Below, one piece after another: positions 18,138 to 26,909 of a stretch of 64,000 nt of DNA. Position 1 is the stretch's first letter, and every line of letters starts with the position of its first letter. Source of the stretch: Buttiauxella sp. A111 (GTDB taxonomy: Bacteria > Pseudomonadota > Gammaproteobacteria > Enterobacterales > Enterobacteriaceae); contig NZ_BJFN01000001.1 in the NCBI RefSeq assembly GCF_014189855.1, positions 1,286,758 through 1,350,757 of the forward strand. The letters run 5' to 3'. A program made the translations under genes and the position numbers. A model generated the notes under the pieces. That model saw only the letters and a list, made by a program, of their open reading frames with translations. It made no database searches and was not told where the DNA came from.

Positions 18138-18959
18138 TTACACAATCGCAATTTCCATTTTCATAACCGTTGATTGCTGACGTTCCAGTAGCACCAACCC
18201 CGGCTGCCCAGCCATATTATGGGCGTTCACTGGGTGGCTTTGCGGCTCCAGACAAATAAACGGTTCATCAGGCACCCGGAACACCATCAAATACGGCGTG
18301 GGGCATGTTAACTGGATACGCATGTCGTCGCGCTCAATCAGCGCGCTTCCGCTCCAGCCGGAATAACCCACGTTCAGCCACTGGTTATCCGGGATTTTGG
18401 GCTTGATGAAATTCGTTTGCGCTGTGAGCTCTCCATGCCATTCTTTCGGTAAATGGTTTTCACCTTCAGGCCAGAATCCGGTGGCCGAAAACTGCACATG
18501 GGTCGCTGGCGTGAGATGGAAAAAAGGGTGGAAACCCAGGCCGTAAACCATGGGTTTGTTAGCCAGGTGAGTCAACTCCAGCTCAGCCATAAAGTGCGGC
18601 CCTTTCAAGCGGTAAGTAAGCCTGGCCTGATAATCAAAACCGCAGGAGTGGCGGCTTTCAAGCGAGAGCGTGATTTGTGAAGCATCATGCGTTTCTTCCT
18701 GCCAGCTTTTCAGCCAGCCGTCCCCGTGGAGGAAGAATTGCGCATCAGCCTCGCTGTCAGGCAGTTCTATGTTTTCGCCATGAAGCATAAAAGCATTCCC
18801 TGCAACGCGATTTGCCAGCGGCAACATCGGGAACAACGCTTTTTCACCCGCATGCAGAATCGGCTGCTGATGTTTCTTCGAATCCAGACTGTGAATTGCC
18901 GCCCCTTGCGGGGCGACGGTTAAACGCAGATATTCATTTTCGAGTAACAAGGTTTCCAT
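18138..18959 (-). CDS. yphB: Aldose 1-epimerase-like mutarotase (YphB-like)
   Basis: A 273-residue galactose-mutarotase-fold protein with LPLANRVAGNAF, GLGFHPFFHL and FICLEPQSHPVNAHN. The His and Glu in these stretches are the usual catalytic pair of aldose 1-epimerases. Such enzymes interconvert alpha and beta anomers of a free sugar in the cytosol. It is the last gene of a minus-strand set (yphG-like, MFS porter, this gene), 3 bases after the porter stop. Position between hcaT and glyA beside yphG/yphH matches E. coli yphB; the symbol is given on that basis. Confidence 0.85.
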   Translation of the reverse strand: METLLLENEYLRLTVAPQGAAIHSLDSKKHQQPILHAGEKALFPMLPLANRVAGNAFMLHGENIELPDSEADAQFFLHGDGWLKSWQEETHDASQITLSLESRHSCGFDYQARLTYRLKGPHFMAELELTHLANKPMVYGLGFHPFFHLTPATHVQFSATGFWPEGENHLPKEWHGELTAQTNFIKPKIPDNQWLNVGYSGWSGSALIERDDMRIQLTCPTPYLMVFRVPDEPFICLEPQSHPVNAHNMAGQPGLVLLERQQSTVMKMEIAIV

Positions 18960-18962
18960 ATC

Positions 18963-20402
18963 TTAATGCGCCGTGCGTTGTGCACGGGCTTTCGCCTCAG
19001 CACCGAATTGATCCGCCATACGTTTTTCCAGCGCTTCGAGGCTGACACCTTTGGTTTCAGGCACATAACGACGCACATAAACAAAGCCCGCCGCACAAAT
19101 CACACCGTACAACAGGAAGCTGCCAGCAGCGCCCAGGCCCGCGTTCAACAACGGGAAGGTGTAAGTCAGCAGGAAGCACGCCACCCACAACGCCAGCGTC
19201 CCTAATGACATCGCAAGTCCTCGCACACGGTTCGGGAAAATCTCTGAAAGCAGAACCCAGGTCACCGGTGCCAGCGTCAGTGCATAAATCGCAATCGCCG
19301 CCAGAACGAGGATCAATACCGGGAGCCCCAAAATACCCAGGCCATATGCCGCACCGATTAGCGCATAGATAATGGTTAATCCCGCCGCGCCAAACAGCAT
19401 CAGCTTACGACGACCAATTTTGTCGACTAATGGCAATGCGGCGAGGGTGAAGATAAGGTTAATCAACCCGGTAGCCACAATGGATTTCAGGGTGCTGTTA
19501 ATATCAAATCCGGCGGAGGCAAAAATTTCCTGCGCATAGTTGAAGATAACGTTAATCCCGCACCACTGCTGGAACACGGCCAATACCATACCGATGATAA
19601 TGATCGGTTTGACCTGCGGCTGCCACAACGCACTCCAGGAGACTTTTTGCGTGTCTTTGTCCAGTGTTTGCAGGATGTCATTAAGTGTCTCATCGGCATA
19701 TTGCTGGTTACCGATGCGTTTAAGCATTTGGTGAGCACGTTCATTTTTACCGGCACGAGCCAGCCAGCGCGGTGATTCCGGCACAAAGAACATCAGCACT
19801 AAAAACACCAGTGCCGGCACCAGTTCTGCACCAAACATCCAGCGCCAACCGACCTGCCCATTCCAGCTTTCAGTGATTTGCTGCATCGTTGCCGCAGAGC
19901 TAACCGGTTCGGCAATCATCAGGTTAATCAGCTGCGCAGCCAGCACGCCCACAACAATAGTTAACTGGTTGATGGCAACAAACTTACCGCGTTTTTCTGC
20001 CGGGCTGACCTCCGCGATATACATCGGGCTTAGTGCCGAAGCCAGGCCGATACCCACTCCGCCAACGATACGGAACACCACAAACATGTCGAAGTTGCTG
20101 GCTATCGCCGTCCCCCAGGCCGATGCGCTAAATAAAATAGCCGACATAATCAGTGGGACTTTGCGTCCAAATTTGTCCGCACTCCAGCCAGAAATCAGTG
20201 CGCCAAAAACACATCCCGCCAGCGCGGAACTCATGGCCCAGCCGGACTGTGCAGGATCGGTAATTGAAAAATAGGCTTCGTAGAACGGTTTCGCGCCACC
20301 AATCACAACCCAGTCATAACCAAACAGCAAACCTCCACAGGCGGCGACCAGACAGATAGTCCAGACATAGCCCATGCGTAATTGTGTCTGCACAGTATTC
20401 AT
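18963..20402 (-). CDS. MFS sugar porter (GalP/XylE/AraE type)
   Basis: This 479-residue, 12-segment proton-sugar symporter family protein contains GGLLFGYDWVVIGG in segment 1, WSADKFGRK in loop 2-3, VPESPRWLARAGK before the central loop, DKIGRRKLM in loop 8-9 and VPETKGVSLE at the C-terminus. All are signatures of the sugar porter family. The central region FQQWCGINVIFNYA resembles the sugar-binding segment 7. It is co-transcribed with the mutarotase gene (3-base gap) and follows the yphG-like gene by 86 bases. In E. coli this slot holds yphC and the ABC transporter yphDEF. The sugar imported is unknown. Confidence 0.9.
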   Translation of the reverse strand: MNTVQTQLRMGYVWTICLVAACGGLLFGYDWVVIGGAKPFYEAYFSITDPAQSGWAMSSALAGCVFGALISGWSADKFGRKVPLIMSAILFSASAWGTAIASNFDMFVVFRIVGGVGIGLASALSPMYIAEVSPAEKRGKFVAINQLTIVVGVLAAQLINLMIAEPVSSAATMQQITESWNGQVGWRWMFGAELVPALVFLVLMFFVPESPRWLARAGKNERAHQMLKRIGNQQYADETLNDILQTLDKDTQKVSWSALWQPQVKPIIIIGMVLAVFQQWCGINVIFNYAQEIFASAGFDINSTLKSIVATGLINLIFTLAALPLVDKIGRRKLMLFGAAGLTIIYALIGAAYGLGILGLPVLILVLAAIAIYALTLAPVTWVLLSEIFPNRVRGLAMSLGTLALWVACFLLTYTFPLLNAGLGAAGSFLLYGVICAAGFVYVRRYVPETKGVSLEALEKRMADQFGAEAKARAQRTAH

Positions 20403-20488
20403 TGTGAATCCTCATTTGTACTTGTAGAGATACAGAGGGACGGGTGTGCCGTTTTTGAAATGCCACCCGCCATTTTTTATTTATTCAG

Positions 20489-23400
20489 TTATTGGATAAA
20501 CACACCGCGCTGCATGGCAAGCCTCAAGAGATGGGCTTTGTCATGAGCAGGGTTTTGCGACAACAAGGCTTTCAGTGCTAATTCAAACTCGGGATATTCC
20601 TCCAGTCCCAGATGCCCAAGCGCAGCAACAAACAGGCAATGCTGCTGATGAGCGGATTGACGGTCAGCGTCCAGCGCGACTAAATCAGGTAGCGAGACCG
20701 CGAAGAAGTCAGGTTCTGAGCGATCGTTAAAATGCTCATCTGCCCAGGTAATAAAGCTGCGGAATTTCTGCTGAGCTTGGGTCTTGTCGCCGATGCGTGC
20801 CAACGCCATCGCTTGATAGAACAGGTAGTCGACAGGCTGATCGTTGTAGTAACGCCCCGCTTCCAGCGTGGACCCGCCTTCCAGCGCGCGTTCGAAATAG
20901 TGCTGCGCACGTTCTGGCTGTTGCAGTTGCTGCGCACACCAGCCGAGCAGATACCAGATATCGTTATCGCTCTGACCCACTAAGCGCCCTTCGCCGAGGT
21001 TTTCGGGGTAGCTCAGCGCCTGCTGAAGTAACGCTTCCGCTTTGCCAAAGTGCTTATCGGCAATCGCCTCCAGTGCCCGACGTTGCAGGTTAATCAGATA
21101 CTGCCCGGTAACTTTGCCCTCCCCGCCTTCCCATGGGTGGAATTTACGTTGAGCCAACACCCGAGCTGCAGCATCAGTTTCACCATGAGTGTTCCATAAG
21201 CTAAGTAACTCAGCGGTCAGATCGTCGCGTTTGAGTACTACATCGCGGTGCGCAGCGAGGTTCGCCAGACGCTGCTCGGTTGAGCGCCCGGTGAGTTTTT
21301 GCAGGTAATCGAGTTCAAACAGGAAGCGGGCATTTTCCGGTTCACGCTCAACCGCCCGTTGCAGATACTGTTCCGCCATTTGCGCATCGTGTTGCTTATT
21401 CCAGGCATGGATCCCCAAAACACGCTGCACCGCACCAAACTCAGGCAACTGCTGCGCTGCAAATTCCCAACAAGCGACCGCTTCGGAATAACGACGTTTG
21501 CTGTACCAGAAACAGCCCAACAGATATTGCGCGAAGCCATCGTGCGGCAGACATTGCAACATCTGTACTTCATCGAGCGTGTTAGGGAAACGCACTTTGC
21601 GAGCAAAGCAGTCCTGCGCTTGTTTCACGAAAGCAAGTTGCTGTGCGTGGTCGCGTTCTAAAGCCGCTCGCCACAGCATTGGCATCGCTTCTTGTGAATC
21701 GAGAACGCTCAACATCTTTTTGGCGGCAGTGTCCAACCCCAGGCTCACCAGCCATCCCGCCAGAACACTGGCATTGACGCCACGCCGCCCGGTGACTCGC
21801 ACCAGTTCAGCTTTGTCAGTTTCGTTTTGCGTGATGGCCCAGCGGGCGTAATGCAGAACGTAGCTCAGCGGATACTCTTCAAGCTGCTGTGTAATCCACC
21901 GCTGTGCCTGCTGTGAAGCCCCTGTCTGGTTCAACACCAGAGCTTTCAGCCCCATTGCCAGATTATTACCGCCATTAAACTTCAGGCTTTGATTCACAAA
22001 CACCAGCGCCTGGGCCGCATCGCCTTTTCGCAAAGCCAGACGTGCCAGCGCGTAAAATGCAGCATCGCGGCAGTTACCACTCCAGCTTGCTTTGAAGTAA
22101 TCATCAAACGCCCCGTCGCAGTCCCCCTGTTTCTCTTTTGCTGCACCGCGCAGCATGCTGGCGTCACCATTTTGTGGGTTCTTGTTCAGGCGATGGGCAC
22201 GTTTCAACGCCGCATCCGCCAGCTGTTCAGCAAGCGCCCAGTTAGCACGGTTAAATTCAAGCTGTCCGAGTGCTACGTTGCAGCGGTAATCTTCGGGATC
22301 GAGCGCCAGCGCACGCTGGTAGTAATCGAATGCCGAGCGGCTGGCGTGCAGGTACTGCTCCAGGTGCTGACCGATAAAATACAGCTCGTCGCAGTTTGTG
22401 ATTTCATGCGGTTTAGCGGGAACGCAGGCCGGTTGTGGCAGAGGTAAATCTTCTGGAATGTGCTCGCAGTAACTGAGAATGAGGTTGCCGTGTGCGTCAC
22501 GAAGATTCAGCGTTAAACGCTGCGGCCAGTTGTCTTCAAGGGTATCTTGCCACGCCTGTGCCGGTTGCAGCGTCAGCGACGTTTTCCAGAGCAGGCTTCC
22601 AGCCGATTCAATTTCAAGCGAGGCGTCAGTCAGCGGCGCGATTGCATAGACACCAAGGTGCAGGTCACCACCGTGGCGCTCCAGTTTTATTGCCGCCTGG
22701 GTGTTGGCATTCTGCAATGTGCCAAGCTGGCTATATGGCAGGAAATTCTGTACGAAGATTTTCTCTTCATAGGGTGCAATCCAGGTGAAATCCGGCTGAT
22801 TGTCGGTGAACACGCCGGTCATCAGTTCGATATATGGGCCGTTCTCATCGGTCAAATTGCGGTCCCAGGCCTGGCCGAAATCGCAGTTACCCCATGTCCA
22901 CTGCTTTTTGCCAGGTGAAACATGGTGATCGGCGATGTGCAACAGTCCGCCCTGCTCGCCGTGATGGTATGCGCCGACAAAATCGTAATCTGATTTATCC
23001 GCCATGTACGACGTCGGAACGGGGATGTTTTTGTAGCGTGAGATGTCGACACCCGCGGAATAGTCGACTTTGTAGTACGTCCCCTGGGCAATCGGAAAGG
23101 CAGAAACATCGCGTTTGCCGTGATCAAATACCGCCGTGACATCCGGTGGGAACACGCTTTGGTGCTCATCGCCGCCTTTAACTGCGGGGTTCGCCCACCA
23201 CAAGAAATGACGTGGTGTCGCGTTGCCGTTGAACACTTTGCCGGTAATTTCGATCAGCGCTTTTTCAGGATACAGCGTAAAACCAGTCATCACCTGCAAG
23301 CCGCGCATGGGTTCCACTTCACCCAGCCAGACGGTCTGCGCACCGTTTTCATGTTTCTGGAACGTCACGTCGACCGGCATGAAGGTGGTTGGGCGGTGGT

Positions 23401-23767
23401 GCTGTGGCCAGTTAAATTCAATGCCGCCGGAAATCCATGGCCCCACTAACCCCACCAGTGCCGGTTTCACCACTTCGTTGTAGTAAACGAAGTCGCGCTC
23501 CATCACTTTGTCATATGCGCGGTGAATACGACCGCCTAACTCAGGCAGCAACATGACGCGGATAAAATCGTTTTCAATCCACACGGCTTTGTAATCACGC
23601 ATCTCACGCTGGCCGGTGAGAGTGTCAATGACACCGTAAGGATAAACGGCACCTGAAGATCCCTGATACACACGGTTTTCCAAAAACATCGGATTCGGGT
23701 CTTCCGCACCGGCAGTCCAGGTGGGTAAAGCAATGGTCTCTTGCCAGACGTTAACGGCTCCGTACAT
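20489..23767 (-). CDS. yphG: DUF5107-TPR protein, YphG-like
   Basis: A 1092-residue protein, close to E. coli YphG in size and position. Residues about 1-455 form the DUF5107 region, with VMLLPELGGRIHRAYDK and ISGGIEFNWPQHHRP. These resemble aldose-epimerase-type motifs, so a mutarotase-like sugar-binding fold is likely. Residues about 460-1092 are TPR-like helical repeats (ASRSAFDYYQRALALDPEDY and PERAQHYFERALEGG are clear units). There is no signal peptide or membrane segment, so it should be cytosolic. It is transcribed divergently from the ROK regulator gene and first in a set with a sugar porter and a mutarotase. Its activity is not established; sugar binding or glycoside processing is an inference. 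Confidence 0.85.
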   Translation of the reverse strand: MYGAVNVWQETIALPTWTAGAEDPNPMFLENRVYQGSSGAVYPYGVIDTLTGQREMRDYKAVWIENDFIRVMLLPELGGRIHRAYDKVMERDFVYYNEVVKPALVGLVGPWISGGIEFNWPQHHRPTTFMPVDVTFQKHENGAQTVWLGEVEPMRGLQVMTGFTLYPEKALIEITGKVFNGNATPRHFLWWANPAVKGGDEHQSVFPPDVTAVFDHGKRDVSAFPIAQGTYYKVDYSAGVDISRYKNIPVPTSYMADKSDYDFVGAYHHGEQGGLLHIADHHVSPGKKQWTWGNCDFGQAWDRNLTDENGPYIELMTGVFTDNQPDFTWIAPYEEKIFVQNFLPYSQLGTLQNANTQAAIKLERHGGDLHLGVYAIAPLTDASLEIESAGSLLWKTSLTLQPAQAWQDTLEDNWPQRLTLNLRDAHGNLILSYCEHIPEDLPLPQPACVPAKPHEITNCDELYFIGQHLEQYLHASRSAFDYYQRALALDPEDYRCNVALGQLEFNRANWALAEQLADAALKRAHRLNKNPQNGDASMLRGAAKEKQGDCDGAFDDYFKASWSGNCRDAAFYALARLALRKGDAAQALVFVNQSLKFNGGNNLAMGLKALVLNQTGASQQAQRWITQQLEEYPLSYVLHYARWAITQNETDKAELVRVTGRRGVNASVLAGWLVSLGLDTAAKKMLSVLDSQEAMPMLWRAALERDHAQQLAFVKQAQDCFARKVRFPNTLDEVQMLQCLPHDGFAQYLLGCFWYSKRRYSEAVACWEFAAQQLPEFGAVQRVLGIHAWNKQHDAQMAEQYLQRAVEREPENARFLFELDYLQKLTGRSTEQRLANLAAHRDVVLKRDDLTAELLSLWNTHGETDAAARVLAQRKFHPWEGGEGKVTGQYLINLQRRALEAIADKHFGKAEALLQQALSYPENLGEGRLVGQSDNDIWYLLGWCAQQLQQPERAQHYFERALEGGSTLEAGRYYNDQPVDYLFYQAMALARIGDKTQAQQKFRSFITWADEHFNDRSEPDFFAVSLPDLVALDADRQSAHQQHCLFVAALGHLGLEEYPEFELALKALLSQNPAHDKAHLLRLAMQRGVFIQ

Positions 23768-23882
23768 TTCGCCTCTCCAGTAAAAAATTAACAGTTAACC
23801 AGGATATGTTTGCAGTGTATTTGACTCGTCACGGCTTAAAATGCTTAATGCTCACGCAATATAGTTAACGGAGTTAAGTGAA
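23768..23882. promoter_or_regulatory. Divergent control region of yphG and yphH
   Basis: This 115-base AT-rich spacer separates the two divergent starts. AGTTAAC occurs twice (23793-23799 and 23863-23869), 70 bases apart, one near each gene, and AGTTAAG follows at 23872. TTGACT at 23821 could serve as a -35 for yphH. The repeated element is a candidate operator for the adjacent ROK regulator; no footprint can be inferred beyond that. Confidence 0.45.
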
Positions 23883-25079
23883 ATGCAGACTTCAGGGTTG
23901 AATAACCAACGGGTGCGACAGATAAATCGCCAGACCATGATGAAGCTGGTGTGGCAACATAAGCGGCTCAGTAAGTCACAGTTTTCCCAGTACACCGGTC
24001 TTTCGATCCCGGCGGTGAGTAAGATCCTTGAAGAGCTGGTCGCGGATGGAAAACTCAGCCATTCCCATGAAAATCTCAGCAATCGGGGGATCAACAGCGG
24101 CAGCTACCAAATCCCGCCCGACGGTGATTTCATTCTTTGCATGAATGTGACCCCGACCAGCATTGAGAGCCAACTATGCAACGCCCAGCTTTCGCCGCTC
24201 GGGGAATTTGAAACGATTCATACCCACGCCTCGACACCGCAAGCATTGCTGGCTGCCATAGAGAGTGTCTGGCGCAACCAGGGTAAAATCTGGCCGAAAA
24301 AGACTCTAAATTTGGCGTTGGGTATTCACGGGCAGGTCGACCCGATAACCGGCGTATCACAAACGATGCCGCAAGCGCCGTGGCGCGAACCGATAGAAAT
24401 TAAATATCTGCTAGAAGAAAAGCTTGGGATCTCAGTGCGGGTAGATAACGACTGTGTGATGTTGGCGTTGGCAGAGAAATGGCAAAACCCCAGGAGCCGC
24501 CAGGATTTTTGTGTCATCAACGTGGATTACGGTATCGGTTCTTCGTTTGTGATAAACGGGCAGATTTATCGCGGTAGCCTCTATGGCAGCGGCCAAATTG
24601 GCCACACGATTGTGGACCCCGACGGCATGGCGTGTGACTGTGGAAGATACGGATGCCTTGAGACTGTAGCCTCACTCACTGCGCTAAAAAAGCAGGCGCG
24701 CATCTGGCTAAAATCACAACCCATCTCGCCAAAACTCGACCCTGAAACATTAACTTCAACGCAGTTAATTACCGCCTGGCACGAAGGTAACGAGCAGGTA
24801 CGTCGCTGGGTTGAGAGTGCCGCCAACGCAATTGGACTGAGTTTGTATAACTTCCTTAACATCCTCAATATCAACCAGATTTGGTTTTATGGAAGAAGTT
24901 GTGGGTTTGGGGATGAGTGGCTTGCGACCGTCGCTCGGCAGATTGGCTTTAATCCATTTGATCACGGCGATGCGCTAAAAGTGAATGCCACCCAGATTAG
25001 CTTTGGGCAACTAACACGACCGCAGCAAGTGATGGGAATTGGCTATTTGTATGTAGAAGCCGCGCTAAGTGAGGAATAA
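23883..25079 (+). CDS. yphH: ROK-family transcriptional regulator (YphH-like)
   Basis: A 398-residue NagC/Mlc-type regulator. An N-terminal winged helix (about residues 10-70, VWQHKRLSKSQFSQYTGLS) is followed by a ROK domain with the zinc motif CDCGRYGCLE near residue 250 and an upstream HTIV histidine. The ATP-site motif of true ROK kinases is degenerate at the N-terminal side, as expected for a regulator. Length and location (divergent from yphG, next to glyA) match E. coli YphH. It probably senses the sugar or sugar phosphate handled by the neighbouring genes. Confidence 0.9.
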   Translation: MQTSGLNNQRVRQINRQTMMKLVWQHKRLSKSQFSQYTGLSIPAVSKILEELVADGKLSHSHENLSNRGINSGSYQIPPDGDFILCMNVTPTSIESQLCNAQLSPLGEFETIHTHASTPQALLAAIESVWRNQGKIWPKKTLNLALGIHGQVDPITGVSQTMPQAPWREPIEIKYLLEEKLGISVRVDNDCVMLALAEKWQNPRSRQDFCVINVDYGIGSSFVINGQIYRGSLYGSGQIGHTIVDPDGMACDCGRYGCLETVASLTALKKQARIWLKSQPISPKLDPETLTSTQLITAWHEGNEQVRRWVESAANAIGLSLYNFLNILNINQIWFYGRSCGFGDEWLATVARQIGFNPFDHGDALKVNATQISFGQLTRPQQVMGIGYLYVEAALSEE

Positions 25080-25082
25080 GAC

Positions 25083-25256
25083 ATGTACCAGGCAGCATTG
25101 ATTTTTTGTGGGCTTTTATTGGCAGGATGTGCAGCTCAAACCGTTAACACGCCTCCCCCTTTATCGCCGATGGATGAATGTATCCAGGCGACCAAAAACA
25201 ATGATACGGCCGGGGCGGCGAAGAACTGTAGTTTGGTGACGCGCGATCGGCGGTAG
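25083..25256 (+). CDS. Small lipoprotein, 57 residues
   Basis: The ATG lies 3 bases after the yphH stop. The product has a short hydrophobic stretch (LIFCGLLLAGC) ending in a lipobox LAGC with Cys16 as the lipidation site. The mature part is about 42 residues with two further cysteines (Cys33 and Cys49), which could form a disulfide in the periplasm. I do not recognise the family. It is probably co-translated with yphH. The ORF is short but the lipobox and spacing make it likely to be real. Confidence 0.65.
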   Translation: MYQAALIFCGLLLAGCAAQTVNTPPPLSPMDECIQATKNNDTAGAAKNCSLVTRDRR

Positions 25257-25267
25257 GACATAAAACA

Positions 25268-25294
25268 ACAAAGCCCACATAACGTGGGCTTTTG
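25268..25294. terminator. Bidirectional terminator between the small lipoprotein gene and glyA
   Basis: AAAGCCCAC and GTGGGCTTTT form a 9-bp stem with a 5-base loop. T-runs lie on both sides (TTTT on plus, TTTGTTG on minus), so it can serve both the plus-strand yphH unit and minus-strand glyA. Confidence 0.8.
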
Positions 25295-25314
25295 AAGATA
25301 TTACAAGCTAAGGA

Positions 25315-26568
25315 TTACGCGTAAACCGGCAAGCGGGCGCAGATATCCAGAACTTTCTTCTTAGTGCGTTCGATGACCGCTTCGTCGTTGATGTTATCTA
25401 ACACATCACACATCCAGCCAGCCAGCTCGCGAACGTCAGCTTCGGTGAAGCCACGACGCGTTACCGCAGGTGTACCGATACGGATACCTGAAGTCACAAA
25501 TGGGCTCTTCGGATCGTTTGGTACGCTGTTTTTGTTCACGGTGATGTTTGCGCGACCCAGAGCAGCATCGGCTTCTTTACCCGTCAGATTTTTATCAACC
25601 AAATCCAGCAAGAACAGGTGGTTGTCAGTACCGCCAGACACCACTTTGTAGCCACGATCCAGGAAGACGGCAACCATCGCTTTCGCGTTTTTGGCAACCT
25701 GCTGCTGGTAAGTTTTGAACTCTGGTTCCATCGCTTCTTTCAGTGCAACAGCTTTACCCGCGATGACGTGCATCAATGGGCCGCCCTGTGCGCCTGGGAA
25801 TACTGCGGAGTTCAGTTTTTTGTACAGTTCTTCGCTGCCGCCTTTAGCGAGGATTAAACCACCGCGAGGGCCAGCCAGCGTTTTGTGCGTTGTGGTCGTC
25901 ACAACGTGTGCGTGCGGAACTGGGTTCGGGTAAACGTCAGCGGCAATCAGACCGGCAACGTGCGCCATGTCCACGAACAGGTATGCGCCAACCATGTCTG
26001 CGATTTCACGCATTTTTGCCCAATCAACTACGCCTGAATAAGCAGAGAAACCACCGATAATCATCTTCGGTTTGTGTGCTTTGGCCTGTGCTTCCAGGTC
26101 TGCGTAATCGATATGACCAGTCTCATCAATACCGTAAGGAACGATGTTGTACAGCTTACCGGAGAAGTTTACCGGGGAGCCGTGAGTCAGGTGGCCACCG
26201 TGTGCCAGGTTCATACCCAGAACGGTATCGCCTGGTTCCAGCAGAGTGGTGTATACCGCGAAGTTAGCCTGTGAACCGGAGTGCGGTTGCACGTTAGCGT
26301 AATCAGCGCCGAACAGCTCTTTTGCACGGTCGATAGCCAGTTGTTCAACCACATCAACATATTCGCAACCGCCGTAGTAGCGTTTGCCTGGGTAACCTTC
26401 AGCGTATTTGTTGGTTAACTGAGAACCCTGAGCCTGCATTACGCGCGGGCTGGTGTAGTTTTCGGAGGCGATCAGTTCAATGTGCTCTTCCTGACGTACT
26501 TTTTCTTGCTCCATAGCCTGCCACAATTGGGCATCATAATCGGCAATGTTCATTTCACGCTTTAACAT
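25315..26568 (-). CDS. glyA: Serine hydroxymethyltransferase
   Basis: This 417-residue PLP enzyme has the E. coli length when started at the ATG at 26568 ([12 protein letters not shown]). The PLP lysine lies in [15 protein letters not shown] near residue 229. It converts serine and tetrahydrofolate to glycine and methylene-tetrahydrofolate, the main source of one-carbon units. It is divergent from hmp across a 341-base region that contains a MetR-type site and a PurR-like site, the known regulators of glyA. Confidence 0.98.
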   Translation of the reverse strand: MLKREMNIADYDAQLWQAMEQEKVRQEEHIELIASENYTSPRVMQAQGSQLTNKYAEGYPGKRYYGGCEYVDVVEQLAIDRAKELFGADYANVQPHSGSQANFAVYTTLLEPGDTVLGMNLAHGGHLTHGSPVNFSGKLYNIVPYGIDETGHIDYADLEAQAKAHKPKMIIGGFSAYSGVVDWAKMREIADMVGAYLFVDMAHVAGLIAADVYPNPVPHAHVVTTTTHKTLAGPRGGLILAKGGSEELYKKLNSAVFPGAQGGPLMHVIAGKAVALKEAMEPEFKTYQQQVAKNAKAMVAVFLDRGYKVVSGGTDNHLFLLDLVDKNLTGKEADAALGRANITVNKNSVPNDPKSPFVTSGIRIGTPAVTRRGFTEADVRELAGWMCDVLDNINDEAVIERTKKKVLDICARLPVYA

Positions 26569-26686
26569 CCGCATCTCCTGACTCAGCTAACAGTAAATAT
26601 TTAACAGCTTTAATGCTGCCATAAATACAACGGGCAACAGTGTAAACCGAAATACCGCTGGGTAATAGGCCTTGGCAGAGGTTTTT

Positions 26687-26702
26687 ACGCAAACGATTGG
26701 CT
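26687..26702 (-). promoter_or_regulatory. Possible PurR site upstream of glyA
   Basis: ACGCAAACGATTGGCT matches the left half of the PurR palindrome (ACGCAAACGTTTGCGT) well and the right half partly. PurR represses glyA in E. coli. Confidence 0.5.
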
Positions 26703-26769
26703 CAGCATGAAATAAGGGGTTGATGGCAAAAGCCCTACAGAAGCTTTCAGGAGTTTTCTTCATCGATGA

Positions 26770-26782
26770 TGAAGAAAATTCA
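26770..26782. promoter_or_regulatory. MetR binding site between glyA and hmp
   Basis: TGAAGAAAATTCA fits the MetR consensus TGAA-N5-TTCA exactly, including A at the central position. In E. coli MetR activates glyA and affects hmp from sites in this same intergenic region. Confidence 0.7.
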
Positions 26783-26856
26783 TGTTCTGTGAGCTACATC
26801 GACACGCCATGTACCCATTTACAAAGTAGTGCTTTTATTTAACATCGCACTCTTAT

Positions 26857-26880
26857 AAGATGCATTTAAAATACAACATT
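26857..26880 (+). promoter_or_regulatory. NsrR operator at the hmp promoter
   Basis: Two half sites, AAGATGCATTT (26857-26867) and AATACAACATT, form the NsrR-type pattern. It overlaps the probable -10 (TATAAG, 26854-26859). NsrR, a nitric-oxide-sensing Fe-S repressor, controls hmp in E. coli through the same arrangement. Confidence 0.75.
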
Positions 26881-26909
26881 AACTTTCAATGTTAAATCAA
26901 GGAGCCACC

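Noticed and set aside
23819..23834. CRP-like palindrome in the yphG-yphH spacer (TTTGA / TCACG)
   Set aside because: The half sites are only 4 bases apart instead of the 6 needed for CRP.
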